Shown piece by piece: positions 35,487 to 43,888 of a DNA stretch of 64,000 bases. The notes beneath the pieces were generated by a model that saw nothing but the letters and a program-made list of their open reading frames with translations, was not told the DNA's origin and did not search any database. Numbering within the stretch: position 1 is the first letter of the stretch; every line of letters begins with the position of its first letter. The DNA comes from Glaciecola sp028401415. GTDB taxonomy: Bacteria > Pseudomonadota > Gammaproteobacteria > Enterobacterales > Alteromonadaceae. Both the position numbers and the translations under genes were made by a program. The stretch covers positions 3,658,001 to 3,722,000 of the forward strand of contig NZ_CP171821.2 of assembly GCF_028401415.2 (NCBI RefSeq), given 5' to 3'.

Positions 35487-36986
35487 GTGCATCAATACAA
35501 TAAGCCTGTGAGTCATATGGAAACACCTTCAGCAACGTCCATTTTTTATAAGCTCAATCCCGCTAATAGTTTGTTTGGGCGCATCTTTGTTTGGTTTTGG
35601 CTGTCGGTCAGTGCGCTGCTTGTGAGTGTGTTTTTATTAGCAAAACTGATTGCGCCAGCGTTAGACATTTCTGAACCAAATCCTAAGCGCCTAGAGCAGG
35701 CACAGCGTGCAGCTACGTTTATGCAAGCTGCATTTAATCGTGGTGTGGACCCTGAAAGGGCGCTAAGACGAGTGGCTAACCGCGGAAGATTTCAACTTGT
35801 GTTGGTTGATACACAGTCAAAAGAGGTCATTTTGGGTTTTCCAGCACCCATATTGCCCTCTAAAAAGCCTTTGCTTGAACTTGCCGAATCAACTCAGGTG
35901 ATTCAAGCCACCACGCCTACCCTGGAATTTATTGGTCCTTTTACCATTAATGCCGCAAATACCGAATCAGCTTATCAACTATTTGTGGGGCGTTTGCTCA
36001 AAAGAGAAGAGCGTCGTCCGGTAAATTGGGCTTTAGGGTTAGTGGTAATCCTGACGGTAGGGTCTGCATTGTGTTTTTTCTTGGCGTGGCGCATAAGCAA
36101 ACCATTGCGGCAGTTGGGAGATGTCAGTAAAGCCTTCGCAAACGGAGATTTTAGCGCTCGAATAAATAACTATACGCACAGACAGGATGAGATTGGCCAA
36201 CTGGCTCAAGGCTTCAATAACATGGCAGACAAAATCAACGCCTCTGCCCAGCAGCAACAGTCATTGTTAGCGAATGTCTCACACGAGCTTAGAACTCCAT
36301 TGACGCGTTTACAGCTCGCCGTGGCGATGCTCGAGGACGCACAAAACGCGCCACGATATTTGTCGCGTATAGAGGATGAAATCGACAGTATGGACGTCTT
36401 GATTGGTCAGGTCCTTTCACTGACTAGAATGCAGGGTATGCAAAGTGGACTGATTCTGACGGGTGAGCAGCTGATGCAACACCAGAGGCTCCCAGAGCTA
36501 TTGAAACCTTTACTTGATAATATTCGCTTTGAAGCGGAGGCGTCACAAAAATCAATCATGATTAATGATGTACCTGACATCACTATGAAAGTGCAGGTCA
36601 GCAGCTTTATAAGTGCAATAGAGAACATAGCGCGAAATGCGATTAAGTTTGCGCACGATTCTGTGCGTATTCAGTTTAGCGTAGATAAGAGCCATCAACC
36701 CACCTTAGACATCTCGATCGAAGATGACGGAGACGGACTACCAAGCGATTCAATAGACAAAGTGTTTCAGCCATTTTATCAAGCACACGCTTCCAACCAA
36801 ACTGACGCGAAAAGTGGAGCCTTGGGCAGCGCTGGTAATGGGCACAAAGGTTCAGGCCTTGGGTTGGCAATAGCCAAAGCCGCTGTCGACTTACATAAAG
36901 GTGAACTGAGCGTATCTCGCAGCATGTCATTTGAAAGTAAAGGAGGCTTGCGTTTCTTGATGAAAATCCCCATCATTGCCGCCTAA
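35487..36986 (+). CDS. cpxA: Sensor histidine kinase CpxA
   Basis: A 499-residue kinase from a GTG at 35487; the ATG at 35517 is an alternative. Transmembrane helices at ~residues 33-53 and ~180-200 enclose a ~125-residue periplasmic sensor. HAMP (~200-250, RISKPLRQLGDVSKAFANGD), DHp with phospho-His in VSHELRTPLTRLQL (~270) and ATPase with IENIARNAIKFA, DGDGLP and KGSGLGLAIAK. It phosphorylates CpxR on envelope stress. It sits 12 bases after cpxR and overlaps the hydrolase gene by 11. Confidence 0.92.
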   Translation: MHQYNKPVSHMETPSATSIFYKLNPANSLFGRIFVWFWLSVSALLVSVFLLAKLIAPALDISEPNPKRLEQAQRAATFMQAAFNRGVDPERALRRVANRGRFQLVLVDTQSKEVILGFPAPILPSKKPLLELAESTQVIQATTPTLEFIGPFTINAANTESAYQLFVGRLLKREERRPVNWALGLVVILTVGSALCFFLAWRISKPLRQLGDVSKAFANGDFSARINNYTHRQDEIGQLAQGFNNMADKINASAQQQQSLLANVSHELRTPLTRLQLAVAMLEDAQNAPRYLSRIEDEIDSMDVLIGQVLSLTRMQGMQSGLILTGEQLMQHQRLPELLKPLLDNIRFEAEASQKSIMINDVPDITMKVQVSSFISAIENIARNAIKFAHDSVRIQFSVDKSHQPTLDISIEDDGDGLPSDSIDKVFQPFYQAHASNQTDAKSGALGSAGNGHKGSGLGLAIAKAAVDLHKGELSVSRSMSFESKGGLRFLMKIPIIAA

Positions 36987-38052
36987 ATTAATCGCATTGT
37001 CGCCAAGCCAATCAGCCATTACGGATCACGTCGTGTACTTAAGTCATGAGGCAAATCTGGAGTCTTACTACCGCGAATATTTGCCGAATTTTATTCAGCA
37101 ACATCTCGTTGCTGATAATGTAAAGGCTGGCGCCGGGCATCGCTTGCATTACCGATATGCAATAAACCCACAAGCAAAAGCCTGGGTGATTGTGCTCCAA
37201 GGGCGGGCTGAGTCTGCCGAAAAATATGCGGAGCTCATAGACGAGCTTTATCAAAATGGCTTTTCGGTGTTTACCTTTGACCATGCAGGGCAAGGCTATT
37301 CAGGCCGCTTTAATCAAAACCGGATGCACGGGTATATTGATAGCTTTGATACATACGTCGATGATGCCCATGACTTGATAAGTATTCATTTAGCCGCTGT
37401 CAAGGGGCAACATCGACAGGCACACCTCCCACAATTTTTACTCTGCCATTCAATGGGAAGTGCCATTGGAACCCTGCTACTAATAAAGCATCCGCAGCTA
37501 TGCTCGCACGCGGTGTTTTGTTCTCCCATGTACGGTATAAAAGCGCCAATCCCGCTGATGCTTGCGAGAATTATGATAAACGTGGGCTTGCGGATGAGTC
37601 AGTTTCTAGGCCGTAAAAGTCTGTATTTTTTAGGACAAGGAGATTACAAGTCGACAGCTTTTGATAAAAACCACTTAACCAGTAGCCCTCAAAGATACGC
37701 ATGGTTCAAGGAGTATTACGACACAAATGGCGATGCCAGCATAGGCGGGGCAAGTGTCCAATGGTTGGCCGCTGCGTTAACTGCTATGCATAATATTGAG
37801 CAAAATGCCCACAGCTTATCTCACCCTGCTTTGGTCTTTAGAGCAGGTGATGACCACATTGTAGACAATAAGGCCATCGCAAGCGTGGTTTCTTCAATGC
37901 AAAACGCACAAATGATTGATATCGAAGGCGCACAGCATGAGATTCTGTTTGAACGCGACATCTATCGTCAGCAAGCGATTAAAGCCATTCATTCATTTTT
38001 TGAGCGAGCATTAGTGTCTCAAACAGACAAAAGAGAGCTAACAGATGCTTGA
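36976..38052 (+). CDS. Alpha/beta hydrolase, PldB-like lysophospholipase
   Basis: About 358 residues if translation starts at the TTG overlapping cpxA; the exact start is uncertain. Serine-hydrolase layout: oxyanion region VIVLQGRAESAEKYAELIDE, nucleophile in LLCHSMGSAIG, catalytic Asp in RAGDDHIVDN and His in GAQHEILFER. It has FTFDHAGQGYSGR, typical of monoglyceride lipase / PldB (serine aminopeptidase S33) proteins. Likely hydrolyses lysophospholipids or similar lipids. It is translationally coupled to cpxA and trmL, which suggests Cpx-linked expression. Confidence 0.82.
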   Translation: MPPKLIALSPSQSAITDHVVYLSHEANLESYYREYLPNFIQQHLVADNVKAGAGHRLHYRYAINPQAKAWVIVLQGRAESAEKYAELIDELYQNGFSVFTFDHAGQGYSGRFNQNRMHGYIDSFDTYVDDAHDLISIHLAAVKGQHRQAHLPQFLLCHSMGSAIGTLLLIKHPQLCSHAVFCSPMYGIKAPIPLMLARIMINVGLRMSQFLGRKSLYFLGQGDYKSTAFDKNHLTSSPQRYAWFKEYYDTNGDASIGGASVQWLAAALTAMHNIEQNAHSLSHPALVFRAGDDHIVDNKAIASVVSSMQNAQMIDIEGAQHEILFERDIYRQQAIKAIHSFFERALVSQTDKRELTDA

Positions 38053-38509
38053 TGTCGTTTTATATCAGCCTGAAATCCCGCCCAACACGGGTAATATTGT
38101 GCGTCTTTGCGCAAACACAGGGTATCGTCTCCATCTTATCGAGCCCTTAGGATTCGACTGGGAAGAGAAGAAGCTTAGGCGAGCAGGCTTGGATTACCAT
38201 GAGTGCGCAAGCGTTGCTAGGCACCTTTCACTTCAAGCTTATATTGACAGGCATGCACCAAATCGAATTTTTGCATGCGAGACATGGGGCAAAAGCACGC
38301 ATTCTGAGGTTCAGTACCAAGCTGGCGATGCGTTATTATTCGGCCCGGAAACGCGAGGCTTGCCCGATTCAGTAATGAAGCTCATTCCAGCTCAATGCCA
38401 AGTGCGCATTCCAATGGCTAAAGACAGCCGAAGCTTGAATTTGTCGAACGCCGTTGCAGTGCTGGTATACGAAAGCTGGCGCCAATTGGGCTACGAAAAT
38501 GGGCAGTGA
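38045..38509 (+). CDS. trmL: tRNA (cytidine/uridine-34 2'-O)-methyltransferase TrmL
   Basis: A 154-residue SPOUT methyltransferase with the N-terminal VVLYQPEIPPNTGNIVRLCA and knot motifs LLFGPETRGLPDSVM and RIPMAKDSRSLNLSNAVAVL. It methylates the wobble ribose of tRNA-Leu isoacceptors. It overlaps the hydrolase gene by 8 bases and converges with gpsA with a 1-base gap. Confidence 0.96.
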   Translation: MLDVVLYQPEIPPNTGNIVRLCANTGYRLHLIEPLGFDWEEKKLRRAGLDYHECASVARHLSLQAYIDRHAPNRIFACETWGKSTHSEVQYQAGDALLFGPETRGLPDSVMKLIPAQCQVRIPMAKDSRSLNLSNAVAVLVYESWRQLGYENGQ

Positions 38510-38510
38510 C

Positions 38511-39518
38511 CTATTCGCTGGTTTGTTCTCGGCTTAATAGCTGGGCTGCTGCCTCTTTTGCGGGTTTTGAGTGATACAAAACTTGATAGATTTGTTCACA
38601 AATCGGCATCTCAATGCCTTGCCTCTTTGATAATATATGCACTTCGTCGGTATTTCTGTAGCCTTCAACGACTTGTCCAATAGAGTCAATTGCTTCTTCT
38701 ACGCTCATGCCTTGTCCTAGTGCCAAGCCAAATCGCCGGTTTCGTGATTGGTTATCGGTACAGGTTAGCACTAAATCGCCCAAGCCAGCCATGCCCATGA
38801 AAGCTTCAGCGCTTGCGCCCAATGATGTGCCCAGGCGCGTCATTTCAGCTAGCCCGCGCGTAATCAATGCGGTGCGCGCATTCGCTCCAAACCCTAAGCC
38901 ATCCGCCAAGCCAGCTCCGATAGCAATCACGTTTTTTACGGCGCCACCTAACTGCACACCAACCAAGTCTTGATTCAAATAGACGCGAAAACTTTTGGAA
39001 TTGTGCAGCATCGCGCTAAAGCTTTTTGCAAGGGCAGTGTCTGTGCTTGAGAGGGTAATAGCGGTGGGCAGGCCTGCAGCCATTTCTTTTGCAAAAGTAG
39101 GCCCAGAGAGCACCGCTCTTTCAATGCTTTTGCCCAACACATCATCAACTACATCTTGAAGCAGGCGTCCGGTTTTGGGCTCTAGCCCTTTCGAGGCCCA
39201 AATTAGCTTATGGTGAGGCTGAATAAACGCTTTCATTTGCTTTAGCATTTCGCCAAATGCGTGGCTGGGCACAACAACCAATAGATATTCGCTTTGCGCA
39301 ATCGCAAATTCTAAATTGTCAGTCGGATGCAGATCTTTTGGAAAGGTAAAGCCGTCAAGATAACGCGAATTGACTCGATTTTCTTGCATGCTTTTAATGT
39401 CGTTGGAGTTGCGCCCCCAAAGGTAAGTTGGGTGCTCATTGCGACTCAAACAAAAAGCTAGGGCAGTACCATAGGAGCCTGCTCCAAACACACTAACCTT
39501 AGCTTTGCTAATCCTCAT
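38511..39518 (-). CDS. gpsA: NAD(P)-dependent glycerol-3-phosphate dehydrogenase
   Basis: A 335-residue enzyme with the dinucleotide motif VFGAGSYGTALAFCL, VLSGPTFAKEMAAG, the catalytic Lys in GGAVKNVIAIGAGLADGLG and MAGLGDLVLTCT. It supplies glycerol-3-phosphate for phospholipids. Last in rhodanese-grxC-secB-gpsA, 3 bases after secB, the same order as E. coli yibN-grxC-secB-gpsA. Confidence 0.97.
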   Translation of the reverse strand: MRISKAKVSVFGAGSYGTALAFCLSRNEHPTYLWGRNSNDIKSMQENRVNSRYLDGFTFPKDLHPTDNLEFAIAQSEYLLVVVPSHAFGEMLKQMKAFIQPHHKLIWASKGLEPKTGRLLQDVVDDVLGKSIERAVLSGPTFAKEMAAGLPTAITLSSTDTALAKSFSAMLHNSKSFRVYLNQDLVGVQLGGAVKNVIAIGAGLADGLGFGANARTALITRGLAEMTRLGTSLGASAEAFMGMAGLGDLVLTCTDNQSRNRRFGLALGQGMSVEEAIDSIGQVVEGYRNTDEVHILSKRQGIEMPICEQIYQVLYHSKPAKEAAAQLLSREQTSE

Positions 39519-39521
39519 ATC

Positions 39522-40022
39522 TTACGAATCGAGTTTAGGCGCAGGCTCTCCAGTGTCGTTTTGACGCTTTTTAACATATGCCGCGAATATAGCATCGAAG
39601 TTAACCGGCTGAAGGTTCAATGTCGGGAACGTTCCTCGATTGACTAAATTTGAAATACATTCCCGAGCGTATGGGAACAACATATTAGGACAAAAAGAAC
39701 CGAGCATGTGAGCCTTGTTTCCATCAGGCATATCACCGATCGCAAAAATACCGGCTTGTTGGACTTCGCATAGGAAACCTGTCTCTTGGGCCACGGTAGC
39801 GGTAACTGTCAGAGTCAGCACCACTTCATATAAGTTTTGCTCCAGCTCATTTGTACGTGTATCAATGTCTAGCTTAACTTCAGGCTTCCATTCTTTTTGA
39901 AAAATGGCAGGGGAATTTGGCGTTTCAAAGGAAATATCTTTTGTGTAAATACGCTGTAAATTAAACTGAATCTCTTGTTGCTGAGGTTTTTGTTCTGGGT
40001 TTTTTATAGCTTCGTCCGCCAT
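39522..40022 (-). CDS. secB: Protein-export chaperone SecB
   Basis: A 166-residue tetrameric chaperone with IQFNLQRIYTKDISFETPNS near the N-terminus and the SecA-contact region GSFCPNMLFPYARECISNLV. It keeps presecretory proteins unfolded and hands them to SecA. Length is slightly above E. coli SecB (155), due to acidic, Gln-rich ends. Confidence 0.97.
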   Translation of the reverse strand: MADEAIKNPEQKPQQQEIQFNLQRIYTKDISFETPNSPAIFQKEWKPEVKLDIDTRTNELEQNLYEVVLTLTVTATVAQETGFLCEVQQAGIFAIGDMPDGNKAHMLGSFCPNMLFPYARECISNLVNRGTFPTLNLQPVNFDAIFAAYVKKRQNDTGEPAPKLDS

Positions 40023-40082
40023 CTGTGTTACCTGTTTTGAGTTAAGTTAAATACTGTAAAATGGGAGTTCGTTGCAGGCGGT

Positions 40083-40340
40083 CTAGGCTTGCAACATGGG
40101 ATCTAGTTTTTGTGCTGATTCCAGAGCAAACAAATCGTCGCAGCCACCAACGTGAATATCGCCGATAAATATTTGAGGAACAGTAGTACGCCCATTCGCT
40201 CTTTCTACCATTTCTGATTTGAGCGATGGCGCTTGCATTAAATCGTGCTCTGTAAACGCGACGCCTTTTTGTTCGAGAAGCATTTTCGCGCGCTTGCAAT
40301 AAGGGCAATAATCTTTGGTGTAAATAACAACATTTTGCAT
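40083..40340 (-). CDS. grxC: Glutaredoxin 3
   Basis: An 85-residue glutaredoxin with the active site YCPYCKRAK, cis-Pro in TTVPQIFIGDIHVGGCDDL and the glutathione-binding GGCDDLFALE. It reduces disulfides with glutathione in the cytoplasm. It lies 36 bases after the rhodanese gene and 60 before secB. Confidence 0.97.
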   Translation of the reverse strand: MQNVVIYTKDYCPYCKRAKMLLEQKGVAFTEHDLMQAPSLKSEMVERANGRTTVPQIFIGDIHVGGCDDLFALESAQKLDPMLQA

Positions 40341-40376
40341 GGTATGAACCTTATGTGTTTAGGATATGCGCGAGGG

Positions 40377-40802
40377 CTATTTATTCACTGGAAGGCCTGC
40401 AGATTGCCAAGCATTCATCCCGCCGCTCAACACGCTGACTTCTGTGAAGCCTTGCTTCACCATTTTATTCGCAGTACCGGCAGCAAGATTTCCCATTGCG
40501 CACACCACAATAATGGGTGTGTTCTTAAACTTTTCAAGCTTTGAAAAGTTCGCTTCGCGCACTTCTTCAGGTTTAATTTGGCGTGCGCCCACTATATGAC
40601 CGGCTTTAAAGTCTTTTTGTGGTCGAATATCTAATAAAATCGCATCTTTTTTGTTAATCAATTGCGTAGCTTCATGATTATCAACGCGTTTTACCTTTGA
40701 TAGAAGCGGTCCGATAAAGGAGTAAGCCAACATAATAACAAGGGCAATCCAGATGCCAGACAAAATTAAATTGTCGCGTGCAAATTCGATAAGCTGATCC
40801 AT
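40377..40802 (-). CDS. Membrane-anchored rhodanese-like protein (YibN family)
   Basis: A 141-residue protein with one N-terminal transmembrane helix (~residues 13-33, ILSGIWIALVIMLAYSFIGP) and a rhodanese domain (~38-138). The active-site loop is VCAMGNLAAG with the sulfur-carrying Cys. Conserved next to grxC-secB in gammaproteobacteria. The exact substrate is unknown. Confidence 0.92.
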   Translation of the reverse strand: MDQLIEFARDNLILSGIWIALVIMLAYSFIGPLLSKVKRVDNHEATQLINKKDAILLDIRPQKDFKAGHIVGARQIKPEEVREANFSKLEKFKNTPIIVVCAMGNLAAGTANKMVKQGFTEVSVLSGGMNAWQSAGLPVNK

Positions 40803-41124
40803 GGCGGCGAGTTCCTACCTATATTCCATCGCTAAACTAGCGAACGACTTGAAACTTAAGCACTTCATACTGTGCAAAAAATTACTTACGCACCTTATGC
40901 TGTACAAGATAATTACTCTTAAATCCGGTCATTAAATGCAAGCTTGCAACCGTCGCAGAGCAAATTGAAGTCGCGAATTATATAGAAAGCAAAGCTAAAA
41001 CACACGCCCTATCACCAGATTATATAGCCCGCTTTAATGGCATATTCTGTTTTAGTGTTTATAGCCTGCATAAATACTGGTAAATTGTGCAATTGAATCA
41101 AATACAAAAGTAGGTAAAAACTGA
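40803..41124. other. Intergenic region between the rhodanese gene and gpmI
   Basis: This 322-base divergent spacer contains an imperfect 30-base tandem repeat at 40861-40920 (shared pattern cac-t-at-ctgt-caa...attac). The rest is AT-rich and presumably promoter DNA; a TAGGT ribosome site precedes gpmI. No gene is seen. Confidence 0.45.
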
Positions 41125-42654
41125 ATGAGTGAACAAAAGTCGCCATTGGCATTAATTATTCTTGATGGTTGGGGTTACCGAGAAGATACTAAAAATAATG
41201 CAATTGCCGCTGCGAATACGCCAAATCTGGATAAGCTAGCACAGCAGTATACAAGTACTTTGATTTCCGGCTCAGGTCTGGATGTAGGCTTGCCCCAAGG
41301 GCAAATGGGCAATTCCGAAGTAGGCCATGTTAATTTAGGTGCAGGACGCGTGGTATATCAAGAGTTCACTAAAATTACCAAAGCCATTGACGATGGGGAC
41401 TTTGCTAATAACGAGGCGATTTCCGAGGGCATCAGTGCTGCAGTGTCTAGAGATAAAGCAGTTCACATCTTAGGTTTGCTGTCAGACGGCGGTGTTCACT
41501 CTCATCAAGATCATTTATTTGCTGCCATAAAACTTGCCTGTGAAAGCGGCGCAAAGCATGTGTATTTGCATGCTTTTTTAGATGGTCGTGATACGCCTCC
41601 GCAAAGCGCTGAGAACTACCTCAAAGCTGCACAAGCAGTATGCGATAAATACAAAGGTGCACAGATTGCGTCCATCGTAGGGCGCTATTTCGCTATGGAC
41701 AGAGACAATCGTTGGGAAAGAATAGAACAGGCCTACGACCTTATCGTAGACGGAACGGCCGCTTACGAAGCAGACACCGCGCTTGAGGGCTTACATGCAT
41801 CATATGAGCGTGATGAAAACGATGAATTTGTGAAAGCAACCAAGATTGGAAATTACAAAGGTATTGAAGATTGCGACAGCGTTATTTTCATGAACTTCAG
41901 AGCAGACCGCGCGCGTGCTATGTCTCACGCTTTGGTTGACAAAGACTTTGATGGCTTTGCACGTAAGCGTTTTTGCGACACTCATTTTGTTATGCTGACT
42001 GAGTACGAAAGCACCTTACATTGTCCTTGTGCTTTCCCGCAAAAAAAGCTCGTGAATGTGATGGGTGAATGGCTGGCTAAACAAAATAAAACGCAATTGC
42101 GCATTTCTGAAACGGAAAAGTTTGCGCACGTCACGTTTTTCTATAGCGGCGGAAAAGAAGATGAATATCCGGGCGAAAGCAGAATATTAATCAAGTCACC
42201 AGACGTCGCCACTTACGATCTGCAGCCTGAGATGAGCTCCCAAGAGCTTACTGACAAGTTTGTAGAGGCCATACTTGCAAGAAAGTTTGACGTCATAATT
42301 TGTAATTTTCCAAACGGTGACATGGTGGGGCACACGGGCAATTTCGAGGCGGCGGTTAAAGCTTGCGAAGCGGTTGATACCTGTATTGGAAGACTCGTTG
42401 AGGCCCTCGAAAAAGTGGGTGGTGAATGTTTAATTACAGCCGATCACGGCAATGCGGAGCAAATGGTTGACCCTGACACAGGTGTTGAGCATACCGCTCA
42501 TACTAGTGAGCCAGTCCCCTTTATTTACTATGGTCGTAAGGCGGTTGCACGTGAGGGCGGCACGCTCAGTGATGTGGCGCCAACTATGCTGCATTTAATG
42601 GGCTTAGAACAGCCAGACGAAATGACCGGAACGCCGATTGTTACGCTTTCTTAA
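41125..42654 (+). CDS. gpmI: 2,3-bisphosphoglycerate-independent phosphoglycerate mutase
   Basis: A 509-residue, probably manganese-dependent enzyme of the alkaline phosphatase superfamily. LIILDGWGYRED at the N-terminus and MGNSEVGHVNLGAG carry the metal Asp and catalytic Ser (~62); C-terminal metal ligands are in NGDMVGHTGN and ITADHGNAEQM. It interconverts 3- and 2-phosphoglycerate. It is followed by envC with a 17-base overlap, as in other gammaproteobacteria. Confidence 0.98.
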   Translation: MSEQKSPLALIILDGWGYREDTKNNAIAAANTPNLDKLAQQYTSTLISGSGLDVGLPQGQMGNSEVGHVNLGAGRVVYQEFTKITKAIDDGDFANNEAISEGISAAVSRDKAVHILGLLSDGGVHSHQDHLFAAIKLACESGAKHVYLHAFLDGRDTPPQSAENYLKAAQAVCDKYKGAQIASIVGRYFAMDRDNRWERIEQAYDLIVDGTAAYEADTALEGLHASYERDENDEFVKATKIGNYKGIEDCDSVIFMNFRADRARAMSHALVDKDFDGFARKRFCDTHFVMLTEYESTLHCPCAFPQKKLVNVMGEWLAKQNKTQLRISETEKFAHVTFFYSGGKEDEYPGESRILIKSPDVATYDLQPEMSSQELTDKFVEAILARKFDVIICNFPNGDMVGHTGNFEAAVKACEAVDTCIGRLVEALEKVGGECLITADHGNAEQMVDPDTGVEHTAHTSEPVPFIYYGRKAVAREGGTLSDVAPTMLHLMGLEQPDEMTGTPIVTLS

Positions 42655-43828
42655 ACCGCTAGTCGCAGTGGCCTTTATTCAAATGTCACTCATCATTAGT
42701 GCGCTGCTCTTAAGCAGTGCGCTAGTGAGCGGTAATGCCCATGCGCAAGATCAACAAGCTGATTTACAAAATATTAAAAGCCAAATTGAGCAAACTAAGG
42801 CGCAATTAGAAAAAAATTTAGAAAGCTCTGAGCGCCTTCAGCAGCAGTTAAAATTAGCTGAGTTAGAGATTGCTGAGGCCGCTACTCAATTAAACCAAAC
42901 CGATGAAGCACTCAGAAGCACGCGAGCCGAGATAGCCAGCTTGGAAAGCGAAAAGTCAGCAGTCGAACAACAAATAAATGACCAGCAAAGTCGGCTCGCT
43001 AATCAGATCAAAAGCGCTTATATGGCGGGCAACTACGATTTCGCAAAAATGATATTCAATCAAGATGAAGCGGGCAGTTTCGAGCGGATCCTTACCTACT
43101 ATCAATATCTCAACAATGCTCGCCTTGACCAGATTTCTGAGTTTCGCGCACTGATAAAGCAGCTAGAAGAGTTGCAAATAGCACTCACATCAAAAGAAGA
43201 ACAGCAGATTATATTGATTGCGCAACAGCGCGAACAGGCTGAGCTTTTGCGCAAGCGCCAGCAGTCTCGACTGGCTACCTTGCAAGAGTTAGATAAACAA
43301 ATTGAGACGGATCAAGCGCGTGTTACTCAACTTCAGCAGCAAGAACAAAGCTTAATGCAGGCACTTGAACAGGCAGAACTGGCGGCCAAACGCGCGGCCG
43401 CAAGAAGTCAGCAGGCGATTGTTGAATTAAGTGGCTTAACACAATTAAAAGGAAAGCTCCTGGTGCCGACTTCAGGTACGGTGAATCGGCTGTTCGGAAA
43501 GCGCAGACAAGGGCAAGTGCGTTGGAAGGGCATTGTGATAAATTCCCCCTCGGGCACGCCAGTCAACGCTGTAGCAGATGGTAAGGTGTTATATGCTGAT
43601 TGGCTTAAGGGTTTTGGTTTGGTGACAATCGTGGATCACGGCGCCGGTTACATGAGTGTGTACGGGAGAAACCAAGCCTTACTTAAAAACGTGGGTGATG
43701 CGGTTGCCGCTGGGGATACCATCAGTTTAGTTGGCAATAGCGGCGGGCAAGTCCAACCCGGCTTATACTTTGAAATACGCCATAAAGGTAAAGCTCTGAA
43801 CCCAAGCACGTGGCTTGCGAGAAGCTAA
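42638..43828 (+). CDS. envC: Murein hydrolase activator EnvC
   Basis: About 396 residues from a TTG overlapping gpmI (an ATG at 42683 is possible but removes the positive N-region of the signal peptide). Signal peptide ends at GNAHA. A long coiled coil rich in Gln and Glu follows (~40-265), then a LytM/M23 domain (~275-395; GTVNRLFGKRRQG, TIVDHGAGYMSVYG, QPGLYFEIRHKGKALNP). Some catalytic metal His are replaced (SVYG where peptidases have YxH), as in non-enzymatic EnvC that activates AmiA/AmiB at the septum. Confidence 0.93.
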   Translation: MLRFLKPLVAVAFIQMSLIISALLLSSALVSGNAHAQDQQADLQNIKSQIEQTKAQLEKNLESSERLQQQLKLAELEIAEAATQLNQTDEALRSTRAEIASLESEKSAVEQQINDQQSRLANQIKSAYMAGNYDFAKMIFNQDEAGSFERILTYYQYLNNARLDQISEFRALIKQLEELQIALTSKEEQQIILIAQQREQAELLRKRQQSRLATLQELDKQIETDQARVTQLQQQEQSLMQALEQAELAAKRAAARSQQAIVELSGLTQLKGKLLVPTSGTVNRLFGKRRQGQVRWKGIVINSPSGTPVNAVADGKVLYADWLKGFGLVTIVDHGAGYMSVYGRNQALLKNVGDAVAAGDTISLVGNSGGQVQPGLYFEIRHKGKALNPSTWLARS

Positions 43829-43888
43829 ATTAGCTGAATCCTGTTTAAGAAGCGGCGCTCAGTGCCGCTAGAGTTCCGAATGACTGCC

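Noticed and set aside
43834..43849. A 16-base string just after envC (ctgaatcctgtttaag) that recurs inverted just after hemB (56263-56278)
   Set aside because: One 16-base coincidence is about what random sequence of this size gives. It forms no hairpin and has no flanking similarity, so position after two stop codons is probably chance.
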